A stretch of 64,000 bases of DNA from JABWCE01 sp964617955 (GTDB lineage Bacteria > Bacteroidota > Bacteroidia > NS11-12g > UBA9320). The notes under the pieces were generated by a model. That model saw only the letters and a list, made by a program, of their open reading frames with translations. It made no database searches and was not told where the DNA came from. The position numbers and the translations under genes are program-made. Of this stretch, positions 45,142 to 53,928 are shown in pieces. The stretch covers positions 124,001-188,000 of the forward strand of contig CAZTXB010000002.1 in NCBI GenBank assembly GCA_964617955.1, given 5' to 3'. Each line of letters starts with the position of its first letter. Position 1 is the first letter of the stretch.

Positions 45142-47409
45142 TCAGATCAGTCTGAGTTTGGCGAATTTTAAAATAAGCTGTTTCTCCCCATAATCCGCAA
45201 ACAACACGGAGGCTTTTCGGGCATCGTTTACGCCCTCTATTTTTGTGACCACTCCGCTTCCAAACCTTTGATGTTCTACCTGCATGCCCTCGACCAGCCC
45301 CGAAGTATCTTCCGGAATGAAGTTTTCAATGGGGGCAGGCAAATTGCCAGTTGTAGGCTTCGGAAAGTTAGTTTGTTTATTAACCGCTGTTTTTATCCAA
45401 CTGTTTGTTTTCGTAAATCTATGTTCAGAGCCAAATTCGGTATCGGATTTAAGCGAAAACTTTTGCTCTGTTTCCAACAGTCCCGGGTCAATTTCATCTA
45501 AAAAGCGACTGGGTTCACATGGCAATAGCGTCCCAAACTTGAAACGGGAACTGGCATAGCTGAGGTAAATTTTTTTCTCGGCTCTGGTCATAGCCACATA
45601 AAACAACCTCCTCTCTTCTTCCAGTTCTTTTCGGTTACCCAAACTCATCTGCGACGGAAAAAGGTTTTCTTCCAAACCTCCAACAAAAACAACAGGAAAC
45701 TCAAGTCCTTTTGAACCATGTATGGTCATAAGCGACACCTTGTCTTTGTTTTCGTCATCCTTATCGGCGTCGGTAAGCAAGGCGATGTCCTGAAGATAGT
45801 TTTCAAGGGTTTTTTCAACTTCATTGGTATCGTCTTCAACAAACTCCTTAATGGCATTGAGTAATTCGACCATATTTTCGTATCGGCTTATGCCTTCAAT
45901 GGTTTTATCCTCATGCAAATGTTTTAATAAACCTGTAGCTTTTGCAACATAACTTGCCAGTTCATAAGCATTTTTAGACTCGCGTAAAACAGCAAAACTC
46001 TTTATCATGATGCCGAAATCAACAATTTTACCTGACGCCGCCTTAAGCTCAGCAAATTCACGCACATGCTCAATCACATCCCATAAGGAAGTATTGTTTT
46101 GCCCTGAATAATATAAAAGCCGGTCGATGCTGGTTTGTCCAATTCCCCTTGTAGGGTAATTTATCACACGCTTGAGGGCTTCTTCGTCATGATGATTCAC
46201 TACCAGGCGCAAATAGGCCACAAAATCCTTTATTTCTTTTCGCTGGTAAAATGAAGTTCCGCCATAAATCCGATAAGGGATATTGAGTTTGCGCAGAGCC
46301 TCTTCAAAACTTCGCGATTGGGCATTGGTTCGATACAAAATGGCAAAGGCCGAATGGGGCAATTTTTTTTCCATCTTTTCATCAAAAATGGCCTGTGCTA
46401 CAAAGCGACCTTCCTCATTGTCGTTGATGGCTTTAATTACTTTTATTTTATCGCCTTCGGCATTTTGAGTCCACACCTTTTTATTTAACTGGTCCTTATT
46501 GTTTTTAATAATGGCGCCAGAGGCATTTACAATCACCTGAGTGCTTCGGTAATTTTGCTCAAGTTTAAAAATTTTTAAGTCAGGATACTCGCTCTCAAAG
46601 GAAAGAATGTTTTTGATGGTGGCACCTCTGAAAGAATAAATGCTCTGCGCATCGTCACCTACCACACAAATGTTTTGATAAACTGCGGCCAGTTTTTTAA
46701 TAATCATAAACTGGCAATGATTGGTATCCTGGTACTCATCTACCATCATGTATTTAAACTTATGCTGGTACTTGTTTAATGCATCAGGAAATTTGGTAAG
46801 GAGCTGATAGGTTTTCAATAAAAGGTCGTCAAAATCCATGGCGCCCGCCTTAAAACACCGATCTTCATAGAGTTTGTAAATTTGTCCCAACTCAGGCCTG
46901 CCCGTAGACGAATCATAGGCATTCACCTCATCATCCTGCATATACATGCCGGCCGTGATAAGGTTGTTTTTAGCATTGGAAATGCGACTGAGTATCATTC
47001 CCGGCTTGTAAATCTTATCATCGATCTGTTTTTCTTTCAGTATGGTTTTTATAAGGCTTTTTGAATCGTCGGAATCATAGATGCTGAAATGTGGCGGATA
47101 ACCGAGTTTGTCGGCCTCTATTCTCAGAATTTTTGCAAATATGCTGTGGAAAGTTCCCATCCAAAGGTTTCTCGCTTCGGCACCCACCACTGCCTCAATT
47201 CTATTTCGCATTTCGCGCGCCGCTTTATTGGTAAAAGTCAGTGCAATAATATTAAAAGGATCAACGCCCTTGTAAATGAGATTGGCAATACGGTAGGTCA
47301 AAACCCTTGTTTTTCCAGAACCGGCTCCGGCAATAATCATCACCGGACCCTCGGTTTGAAGTACAGCCATTTTCTGAGGCTCATTGAGTTGCCTTAAATA
47401 ATCTTCCAT
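45142..47409 (-). CDS. UvrD/PcrA family ATP-dependent DNA helicase
   Basis: A 755-residue superfamily 1A helicase (3'-5'), used in nucleotide excision repair, replication restart and removal of RecA. All motifs are seen: Q motif/Walker A (LNEPQKMAV, GAGSGKTRVLTYRIA), Ia (ALTFTNKAAREM), II (VDEYQDTNHCQ), III (VVGDDAQSIYSFRGA), IV (LEQNYRST), V (TIHGSKGLEFPVVFVGG) and VI (VAMTRAEKKIYLS). The C-terminal end (GMQVEHQRFGSGVVTKIEG) is the Tudor-like domain of PcrA/UvrD, which contacts RNA polymerase. The length fits PcrA. It is monocistronic. Confidence 0.95.
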   Translation of the reverse strand: MEDYLRQLNEPQKMAVLQTEGPVMIIAGAGSGKTRVLTYRIANLIYKGVDPFNIIALTFTNKAAREMRNRIEAVVGAEARNLWMGTFHSIFAKILRIEADKLGYPPHFSIYDSDDSKSLIKTILKEKQIDDKIYKPGMILSRISNAKNNLITAGMYMQDDEVNAYDSSTGRPELGQIYKLYEDRCFKAGAMDFDDLLLKTYQLLTKFPDALNKYQHKFKYMMVDEYQDTNHCQFMIIKKLAAVYQNICVVGDDAQSIYSFRGATIKNILSFESEYPDLKIFKLEQNYRSTQVIVNASGAIIKNNKDQLNKKVWTQNAEGDKIKVIKAINDNEEGRFVAQAIFDEKMEKKLPHSAFAILYRTNAQSRSFEEALRKLNIPYRIYGGTSFYQRKEIKDFVAYLRLVVNHHDEEALKRVINYPTRGIGQTSIDRLLYYSGQNNTSLWDVIEHVREFAELKAASGKIVDFGIMIKSFAVLRESKNAYELASYVAKATGLLKHLHEDKTIEGISRYENMVELLNAIKEFVEDDTNEVEKTLENYLQDIALLTDADKDDENKDKVSLMTIHGSKGLEFPVVFVGGLEENLFPSQMSLGNRKELEEERRLFYVAMTRAEKKIYLSYASSRFKFGTLLPCEPSRFLDEIDPGLLETEQKFSLKSDTEFGSEHRFTKTNSWIKTAVNKQTNFPKPTTGNLPAPIENFIPEDTSGLVEGMQVEHQRFGSGVVTKIEGVNDARKASVLFADYGEKQLILKFAKLRLI

Positions 47410-47428
47410 CTCCCTTTTAACAATCGTC

Positions 47429-47436
47429 CAAAGTTA
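47429..47436 (-). promoter_or_regulatory. -7 promoter element of the helicase gene
   Basis: The minus strand reads TAACTTTG, matching TAnnTTTG, 19 bases before the ATG at 47409. A small hairpin GGGCTTTTTGCCC lies just upstream. Confidence 0.5.
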
Positions 47437-47588
47437 TTGCTTTAGGGCAAAAAGCCCGACTAAATTCTTTGCCTTTCTTTCCACAATAGAGGGGTATTTT
47501 TATACTCATTTTTTAAAGCCTTTAATCTTTATCCTGTCATGAACACCACTCCTTCTTAAAAACAATTTTATGTCAGGATTAAAACACG

Positions 47589-47596
47589 TAACTTTG
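47589..47596 (+). promoter_or_regulatory. -7 promoter element of the universal stress protein gene
   Basis: TAACTTTG in the context GTAACTTTGCACCC, 27 bases before the ATG at 47624, matches TAnnTTTG exactly. Confidence 0.55.
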
Positions 47597-47623
47597 CACC
47601 CGATTAAATAAACGCTTCGATTT

Positions 47624-48523
47624 ATGACAAATATTATTCAAAACGAAAGAGCCATCGTTGTCCCAATTGACTTTTCTGAGACCTCACGAAATGCCTTGAT
47701 GCATGCAGCCGATCATGCTGAAATTTTCGGGAACGATATTGTGATGGTTCATATTTTAGAAGAGAGCTATTTCGCCAATATTTTGGGATCCAATAGCAAC
47801 AGAAATGAACTTGTTAAAGCGGGTGTTGAAATAAAAATGCAGGAGCTTACCAATGAAGTTTCAAAAAAGCATCCCAATCTAAAAATCGAGTCCCTTATCT
47901 ATAATGGAAGAGTGTACAAGGCCATCGTCGAAATATCCGAAAAAATGAAATGCGACTGTATTATCATGGGAACAAAAGGAGCAGAAGGTATTGAGCAGAT
48001 TATCGGTAGCACGTCTTCAAGGGTGATGAGCTATGCAAATGTCCCTGTCATTATCGTTAATGAGTTTCCTAAAAAAGGGCTCTATGAACGCTTGGTTTTG
48101 CCAATCGATTTGTCGCAGGAATCCAAACAAAAAGTTACATGGGCCATTCATATTGCCAAGAAATACAATTCGGAAGTTCATATCATCTCAGAGGTGGAAG
48201 ACGATGAATTTCTTCAAAATAAAATAAGGGCTACCATCTATCAGGTCAAAAATATTTTGGAACAAAATGGCGTTAAAGCAGTTGTTTTTGAATTGGATGA
48301 AGAAAGATTTCCAGGGCACCTTGGAGTCGACACCTTGAAATATGCCGATGAGATCAATGCCGACCTGATTCTAATTATGACCCACCAAGAGAAAGGATTT
48401 TCTGAATATATATTTGGTTCCGAAGCTCAACAAATTGTGAACCGTGTCAATAAAGTGCCGGTCATGTGCATACATCCAAAGGAAACTTCCTTTAAGTATG
48501 TGGGTACCGAAGGGTTTTATTAG
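47624..48523 (+). CDS. Universal stress protein, tandem UspA domains
   Basis: A 299-residue cytoplasmic protein made of two UspA domains. The first (about 10-145) starts AIVVPIDFSETSRNALMHAA and ends with the nucleotide-binding loop CDCIIMGTKGAEGIEQIIGS. The second (about 155-290) starts RLVLPIDLSQESKQKVTWAI, but its corresponding loop is ADLILIMTHQEKGFSEYIFG, which departs from the Gly-x2-Gly-x9-Gly ATP pattern, so only the first half is likely to bind ATP. Such proteins respond to starvation and stress by unknown mechanisms. It is monocistronic with a clear promoter. Confidence 0.92.
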   Translation: MTNIIQNERAIVVPIDFSETSRNALMHAADHAEIFGNDIVMVHILEESYFANILGSNSNRNELVKAGVEIKMQELTNEVSKKHPNLKIESLIYNGRVYKAIVEISEKMKCDCIIMGTKGAEGIEQIIGSTSSRVMSYANVPVIIVNEFPKKGLYERLVLPIDLSQESKQKVTWAIHIAKKYNSEVHIISEVEDDEFLQNKIRATIYQVKNILEQNGVKAVVFELDEERFPGHLGVDTLKYADEINADLILIMTHQEKGFSEYIFGSEAQQIVNRVNKVPVMCIHPKETSFKYVGTEGFY

Positions 48524-48564
48524 AAAAAAACCTTAAATCTCTGTATTAAGGTTGAATAATTTTT

Positions 48565-48735
48565 ATGATTCGCGCATTAATTCTTGTTCTTTTCACCAAT
48601 GTGTTAATGTGTGGTTGTAAACCTAAAAACGTTAAGTCTAAGCACGCGCATGAATGCGTGGTTGCAGGATTTGACAGCAATGCTGATTCCCTGAATTCTC
48701 AATCTCAGGACTCCATAAACAGCAACAAACATTAG
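48565..48735 (+). CDS. Small putative lipoprotein (56 residues)
   Basis: A short frame from ATG 48565 to TAG 48735. The first 17 residues form a hydrophobic signal (MIRALILVLFTNVLMCG) leading to a lipobox-like LMCGC, with Cys18 as the lipid attachment site. A basic stretch KPKNVKSKHAHE follows, then a Ser/Asn/Gln-rich tail ending INSNKH. It begins 41 bases after the stress protein gene and may share its transcript. I do not recognise a family. The signal plus lipobox is the only evidence that it is real. Confidence 0.5.
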   Translation: MIRALILVLFTNVLMCGCKPKNVKSKHAHECVVAGFDSNADSLNSQSQDSINSNKH

Positions 48736-48945
48736 CATCATCACTCCGTGATTTCTTCGCAGGTTAGCCTAACTATTTGTCAAATTAAACGGTTAATTTA
48801 CAGGGTCTGACGTTTATAAACTAGGAAAGTGAACCTGACCAAGGGTTCTAAATTCAACTCCAACCTCTTTCTATCCAAATAAGGTATAGCCTAACAGCAG
48901 GCCTTGTTTTTTTAAAACCTGTTGATAGTATCTTGATAAACTCTA

Positions 48946-48975
48946 TTGCCGACCATTCAAATTAGCTTACCTTTG
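48946..48975 (+). promoter_or_regulatory. pyrG promoter
   Basis: TTG (48946-48948), a 19-base spacer and TACCTTTG (48968-48975) form a full match to the Bacteroidota TTG / TAnnTTTG pattern, 36 bases before the pyrG ATG. It is among the best promoters in the window. Confidence 0.65.
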
Positions 48976-49011
48976 CACCCCGTACATCAAGGTTTTTTAT
49001 AGCCTTAAATT

Positions 49012-50631
49012 ATGCGAAAAGCCAAATTTGTTTTTGTTACGGGAGGCGTTACATCGTCGTTGGGTAAAGGGATAATATCAGCTTCCCTAGCCAAATTACT
49101 TCAATCCAGAGGATACTCAGTTACCATTCAAAAGTTCGACCCTTATATCAATGTCGATCCCGGAACCATGAATCCCTATGAGCATGGCGAATGCTATGTA
49201 ACGGATGATGGCGCCGAAACCGATCTCGACTTGGGCCATTACGAGCGATTTTTAAACATCCCCACTTCACAAGCCAATAATGTGACCACAGGCCGGATTT
49301 ATCAAACGGTGATAGAAAATGAAAGACGGGGCGAATATCTCGGCAAGACGGTTCAGGTTATTCCCCATATAACCAACGAGATCAAGCGCAGAATGCTTTT
49401 GCTCTCCGAAGCTCAAAAATACGATATCATCATCACCGAATTAGGAGGCACCGTAGGAGATATTGAGTCTCTGCCTTACATCGAAGCTGTACGACAATTG
49501 CGATGGGAATTAGGTCAGGATGCCATTTGTATCATACATCTCACGCTCATTCCTTACCTTAGCGCAGCTAAAGAACTCAAAACCAAGCCCACCCAGCATT
49601 CAGTCAAGGATTTGCAGGAATTGGGTATTCAACCCGACATTTTGGTATGCCGCACTGAGCACCGTTTGAGTACTGAAATCAGGAGAAAAATTGCGCTGTT
49701 TTGTAATGTGAACCAGAATGCGGTGATCGAGTCATTGGATGCGGCCACCATTTACGATGTACCGCTCATGATGTTGAAGGAGAAGTTGGACAAGGTTACA
49801 CTTGCACGTTTAAAATTGCCATCTAAGCAAGAGCCTGAAATGGAAGCGTGGAAAGACTTTATCTTACGGGTAAAGCACCCAAACCATGAAATAACGGTAG
49901 GTCTGGTGGGCAAATATGTGGAGTTGCAAGATGCCTATAAGTCCATTATTGAAGCTTTTATACATGCCGGCGCCGAAAACGACTGCAAAGTGAACGTGAA
50001 AACAATCCACAGTGAAAATCTTACCCCTGAAAATGCCAAAGAAAAGCTTGAAGGACTGCATGGGGTGTTGGTCGCTCCGGGATTTGGAAGCCGTGGAATA
50101 GAAGGTAAAATTGAGGCCATACATTTTTTAAGAACCCATAACATTCCATTTTTTGGTATATGTTTGGGCATGCAAATGGCGGTTATTGAATTTGCCCGCA
50201 ATGTGTTAAAGCTAAAAGATGCCCACTCCACCGAAATTAACCCTCTGAGCGAAGATCCGGTTATTGACCTGATGGAAGAACAGAAGGAAATTTCAAATAA
50301 GGGAGGCACCATGCGATTGGGATCTTACCATTGTGAACTTAAAAAGGGAACCAAATCCTATCTGGCCTATGGCAAAAACAAGGTCACTGAAAGGCACAGA
50401 CATCGATTTGAGTACAACAATACCTACCTTGAGCGGATGGAAAAGGCAGGCATGATAGCAGCCGGTAAAAACCCTGAAACGAATCTGGTTGAAGTGATAG
50501 AAATCAGCAAGCACCGGTGGTTTGTGGGTGTACAATACCATCCCGAATTAAAGAGCACCGTTGAAAACCCACATCCACTTTTTGTAAAATTCGTAAAAGC
50601 TTGCATGGAATATTCTGAGGAAAAGCATTGA
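49012..50631 (+). CDS. pyrG: CTP synthase
   Basis: CTP synthase makes CTP from UTP, ATP and glutamine. The 539-residue protein has the N-terminal amidoligase domain (about 1-265; FVTGGVTSSLGKGIISASLA, KFDPYINVDPGTMNPYEHGE, GGTVGDIESLP) and a C-terminal class I glutamine amidotransferase domain (about 290-535) with the catalytic Cys in FFGICLGMQMAVIEFARN and the His-Glu pair in QYHPELKS. The length and all motifs are normal. It is convergent with the FG-GAP protein gene. Confidence 0.98.
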   Translation: MRKAKFVFVTGGVTSSLGKGIISASLAKLLQSRGYSVTIQKFDPYINVDPGTMNPYEHGECYVTDDGAETDLDLGHYERFLNIPTSQANNVTTGRIYQTVIENERRGEYLGKTVQVIPHITNEIKRRMLLLSEAQKYDIIITELGGTVGDIESLPYIEAVRQLRWELGQDAICIIHLTLIPYLSAAKELKTKPTQHSVKDLQELGIQPDILVCRTEHRLSTEIRRKIALFCNVNQNAVIESLDAATIYDVPLMMLKEKLDKVTLARLKLPSKQEPEMEAWKDFILRVKHPNHEITVGLVGKYVELQDAYKSIIEAFIHAGAENDCKVNVKTIHSENLTPENAKEKLEGLHGVLVAPGFGSRGIEGKIEAIHFLRTHNIPFFGICLGMQMAVIEFARNVLKLKDAHSTEINPLSEDPVIDLMEEQKEISNKGGTMRLGSYHCELKKGTKSYLAYGKNKVTERHRHRFEYNNTYLERMEKAGMIAAGKNPETNLVEVIEISKHRWFVGVQYHPELKSTVENPHPLFVKFVKACMEYSEEKH

Positions 50632-50681
50632 GGGTTAGTTTGATAACTAACTGAAGTTTGTTTTAGAGTTCCGACACCACC

Positions 50682-52592
50682 TTATTCAACCAATAATTTT
50701 TGGCGACTGTACCTGCCATCGGCACTTTTTAGTTCGACGATATAGTAGCCTGCCACCAAATGGCTAATATCAATGGTTTCGTAGCTGTAAATAACCGGAA
50801 ACTCAATTTTTGAAACCAATTTTCCGGAGAGGTCAAAAATTCTTAAGTTTAAATTTCCTTCATAGGTATTGGGATAAGCAATTTTAAAACTGCCCCTTGC
50901 AGGGTTTGGATAAATTACAAAATTATCTTCCGGCAGGCTCTGGATATACTCGTAAATAGTGTAAGATTGATTAACTTCCAGTTGGGTTTTGACTACTTTC
51001 CTGTGCTTTTTATTGGGAAAAATGACCACTATCGAATCGATTTTACTTCGGTTCCCCAAACCAAAGACCAACGAAAATTGAGCTTGTCCGGCAGCGTTTC
51101 CCTGACCTGCATAAACTTCCCTGGTTTTTACCAGATCCTGGGCATAAACCATAACTCTGGCTCCAATGCAACTCCCGTTTGTACCTTTTGCGGGCCTTAA
51201 ATTCACGACCACATGGTTGCCTGAATTCCCGGCTTCATTTTTTAGCAATATAGGAACAACCCCTATCTGGGGCGTGCCTCCTCCATAAACCAGCAAATCT
51301 TCGTCGCCGTCGCTGTCATAATCTATAGGACGAACGATGTTCATGGTGATGTATTTGTTATTATTGGCCGTTAGATTTAAACTCTTGGTGACGTCGGTAA
51401 ATTTGTTATTTGAGTTTTGGTGAAACATATAGAGCCTGCCATTGCCTCCGCCTGCATAGGTTCCGTCGGCATAGCATAAATCAGTGAGACCATCGTTGTC
51501 AAAATCAAACCAATTGGCATCGTAAGTGGCTATATGACCGGCGTAAGGTATCATTTTTGGTGTGATGTCCATAAACCACCTCAACTGATAATTGCTGTCG
51601 GGCCCCTGATTTTTAACAACAGTCGATCGCCCTTCATTCGCATCGTTGCCTCCATGTACCAGGGCGAAAAAGAAATCGAAGTCCCCATCATTGTCATAAT
51701 CGCAAGGCATGGCAGCCCAATGACACAAGTCCTGTCCATTGTCTCCTTTGATCAACTGACTCGTATAGCCCACTTTTTTAGCGACATTTTCGAATTTTCC
51801 ATTGGTCATATTTTTCCATAGGCTACCACCGGTTCGGCAATAAGAGGCCGTAAAAATATCGCTCCAGTAATCGTTGTTCCAGTCGCCTGCACTGCTTCCA
51901 TACAATGGTTCGTTGGTGGGTTTGTTGAGGTTAGTTTCGGGGGTCACATTTACAAAAACGCCATTGCCTAAGCCTTTCATTAAAATATCGTCTTGTAATT
52001 TGTTATTGGTATAATCGCTAAACCAATTGCCTATGAACAGATCTATGTTTCCATCCAGATCGTAGTCAAGAAAACTCAAACCCTGGGTATTGGTTAAACC
52101 CAATTCATCCAGCCCGTTTTTTGGTCTGATTTCAAAACGCCCCTCGCCATTGTTTAACAATACCTGGCAGCGGTCTCCAACATCCTTGTAATTTTCAATG
52201 CGATGAAAATAATGGGCCGTTACCATGTCTACATCGCCATCATTGTCCACATCAGCAAAGGCTGCACAAGTGGTTTGCCGCCCTGTATCGGATGCGATTA
52301 CATTTCCGTTCAGGTTCGACCAGGAGGTTTTATCTTCAAAAGTGCGACCGCCATTCACTTTATCCGGAACATTGAGAAACAAGCGCAGGGGTTTGCGATT
52401 GTTAAAATAATCGATGCCGGTGATGGTTACCAGGTCCACAAAACCGTCGCCATTTACATCTACCGCATAGGCTTTTTGCATTTTTTGGCCCGATAAACCC
52501 GATTGGGAGGTTTTATCCATAAACCAGCTGGCATCTTGAGCCATGCATATATGACCGAATAGGATGAAGATGATTTGAATGATATGTCGCAT
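50682..52592 (-). CDS. Secreted FG-GAP/VCBS and UnbV (ASPIC) domain protein with T9SS type A tail
   Basis: A 636-residue exported protein with a signal peptide (1-19, ending HICMAQ). Several FG-GAP/VCBS repeats with Ca-binding DxDxDG-like loops (VDVNGDGFVDLVT, ADVDNDGDVDMVT, LDYDLDGNIDLFIGN, CDYDNDGDFDFFF, IDYDSDGDEDLLV) probably form a seven-bladed beta-propeller. An ASPIC/UnbV domain follows (about 460-545; GARVMVYAQDLVKTREVYAG, FGLGNRSKIDSIVVIFPN). The C-terminus from about 555 (NFVIYPNPARGSFKIAYPN) is a type A T9SS sorting domain. The ligand or activity is unknown. Confidence 0.93.
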   Translation of the reverse strand: MRHIIQIIFILFGHICMAQDASWFMDKTSQSGLSGQKMQKAYAVDVNGDGFVDLVTITGIDYFNNRKPLRLFLNVPDKVNGGRTFEDKTSWSNLNGNVIASDTGRQTTCAAFADVDNDGDVDMVTAHYFHRIENYKDVGDRCQVLLNNGEGRFEIRPKNGLDELGLTNTQGLSFLDYDLDGNIDLFIGNWFSDYTNNKLQDDILMKGLGNGVFVNVTPETNLNKPTNEPLYGSSAGDWNNDYWSDIFTASYCRTGGSLWKNMTNGKFENVAKKVGYTSQLIKGDNGQDLCHWAAMPCDYDNDGDFDFFFALVHGGNDANEGRSTVVKNQGPDSNYQLRWFMDITPKMIPYAGHIATYDANWFDFDNDGLTDLCYADGTYAGGGNGRLYMFHQNSNNKFTDVTKSLNLTANNNKYITMNIVRPIDYDSDGDEDLLVYGGGTPQIGVVPILLKNEAGNSGNHVVVNLRPAKGTNGSCIGARVMVYAQDLVKTREVYAGQGNAAGQAQFSLVFGLGNRSKIDSIVVIFPNKKHRKVVKTQLEVNQSYTIYEYIQSLPEDNFVIYPNPARGSFKIAYPNTYEGNLNLRIFDLSGKLVSKIEFPVIYSYETIDISHLVAGYYIVELKSADGRYSRQKLLVE

Positions 52593-52605
52593 GTCCGAGG
52601 CTCAA

Positions 52606-52613
52606 CAAAAATA
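52606..52613 (-). promoter_or_regulatory. -7 promoter element of the FG-GAP protein gene
   Basis: The minus strand reads TATTTTTG, matching TAnnTTTG, 13 bases before the ATG at 52592. Confidence 0.45.
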
Positions 52614-52671
52614 GAAAAATAGCCCGTATAACAAAATGTTTGAAAATGTTGTATAATTTAAATTTTCAAAA

Positions 52672-52702
52672 TTGTATAGTAATTAAATTTTGCATAGGTT
52701 TG
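52672..52702 (+). promoter_or_regulatory. Promoter of the DinB / TANGO2 / ATP-grasp operon
   Basis: TTG (52672-52674), a 20-base spacer and TAGGTTTG (52695-52702) match the Bacteroidota -33/-7 pattern. The ATG at 52719 follows 16 bases after the -7 element. Confidence 0.6.
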
Positions 52703-52718
52703 CACGAATTAGAAAAAA

Positions 52719-53219
52719 ATGCTAGTTTCCAAGGTCTCGAAAAATTTACTGGAAGAGTTGCGCTCCGTAATCGGCCAGATGGATAATGCTCAATATTCTT
52801 TGCCTTTAGATTTATTAAGTAACAGTACTATAGGTCAGCATACGCGCCATATTCTTGAGTTTTATCAGTGCTTTTTGGAGGGCAATGTCACCAGGGAGAT
52901 TGATTATGACCTGAGAAAACGCAATTCAAAAATCGAAACCGATTCAGATTTTGCGGTGGAAATCATTCAACAAATTAATGACGCCATCGAAAATACAAAG
53001 GATAACCACATTGTTTTAAAGTTTAACAATGGAGATGAAAGTCAATTTATTTCCTCAAGTGTGGAGAGGGAATTGGTTTATAATATTGAGCATGCCATTC
53101 ACCATATGGCCATCATTAAAATAGCCATTTTAAGCCGTTTCAATAACATTGTCTTACCTCCCAACTTTGGCATAGCGCCATCTACCGTAAAATACCACAG
53201 TCAAAATGTGCACAGTTAG
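52719..53219 (+). CDS. DinB-like four-helix-bundle protein
   Basis: A 166-residue protein of DinB/YfiT type. The first His motif is IGQHTRHILEFYQCF, and the C-terminal helix carries NIEHAIHHMAIIKIA, giving the three-His metal site typical of this superfamily. The reaction is unknown. Its last 14 bases overlap the start of the TANGO2-like gene, which in turn overlaps the ATP-grasp gene by 4 bases, so the three are translated as a coupled unit. That fixed order suggests a shared pathway, perhaps with a metal-dependent thiol or transfer step, but this is inference. Confidence 0.83.
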   Translation: MLVSKVSKNLLEELRSVIGQMDNAQYSLPLDLLSNSTIGQHTRHILEFYQCFLEGNVTREIDYDLRKRNSKIETDSDFAVEIIQQINDAIENTKDNHIVLKFNNGDESQFISSSVERELVYNIEHAIHHMAIIKIAILSRFNNIVLPPNFGIAPSTVKYHSQNVHS

Positions 53220-53928
53220 TTTTCTGCCCAAAGGTGGAAACGACTTTATTCTTACAAGTAACCGCGATGAAAAGGATAGCCGCGAAGTAGCCCTACATCC
53301 TAAAGAGTATATTCATCAGCACAGCCGTGTAATCTATCCCCAAGATCCAAGGGCCAAAGGAACCTGGGTTGCTTGCGCCGACAGTGGATTTTGTCTTTGC
53401 CTTTTAAATGGAGGATTTGTCTATCATAAAAGTAAACCTCCCTACCGAGTAAGCCGAGGAGTGGTATTGTTGGATTTTTTTAAGTTTAATAATGTGAACC
53501 AGTTTCTTGTAAACTACAATTTTAAAAATATAGAGCCATTTACCTTGGTGATTGTTGAGTTTAAATCGAGTTTGAACCTATATGAAGTGAGATGGGATGG
53601 CAAACAGGCTCATCTTTCATACAAAGATTCGAAACTACCTCACTTTTGGTCCTCAGTAACCTTGTATACGCCTGAGGATAGGCAAAGACGCGAATCCTGG
53701 TTTGAGCAGTGGAAAGGCGAACACCTGAACCACGCCACTCCCGAACTCATTCAAGCTTTTCATAAGACGGCCGGCGACGGTGATTTGAAAACCAACTTAA
53801 TGATGAGAAAAGATGAAACCCAAACGGTTAGCATTACTCAGGTGGTAAAGTCGGAAGGCGAAGTCATGATGAATTACTCCGACATAAAACGAAATACCAC
53901 GAGTTCTGTGGTGTTAAATTATTCATGA
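53206..53928 (+). CDS. TANGO2 / NRDE family protein
   Basis: A 240-residue member of the TANGO2 (transport and Golgi organisation 2, NRDE) family. The N-terminal Cys2 (MCTVSFLPKG) and the motif FILTSNRDEKDSRE are hallmarks; a Cys directly after the initiator Met suggests an Ntn-hydrolase-like fold. Further on, KGTWVACADSGFCLCLLNGG and GVVLLDFF are typical. Eukaryotic TANGO2/HRG-9 proteins have been linked to haem handling, while bacterial members are uncharacterised. The gene overlaps the DinB-like gene by 14 bases and the ATP-grasp gene by 4 (ATGA). Confidence 0.88.
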   Translation: MCTVSFLPKGGNDFILTSNRDEKDSREVALHPKEYIHQHSRVIYPQDPRAKGTWVACADSGFCLCLLNGGFVYHKSKPPYRVSRGVVLLDFFKFNNVNQFLVNYNFKNIEPFTLVIVEFKSSLNLYEVRWDGKQAHLSYKDSKLPHFWSSVTLYTPEDRQRRESWFEQWKGEHLNHATPELIQAFHKTAGDGDLKTNLMMRKDETQTVSITQVVKSEGEVMMNYSDIKRNTTSSVVLNYS

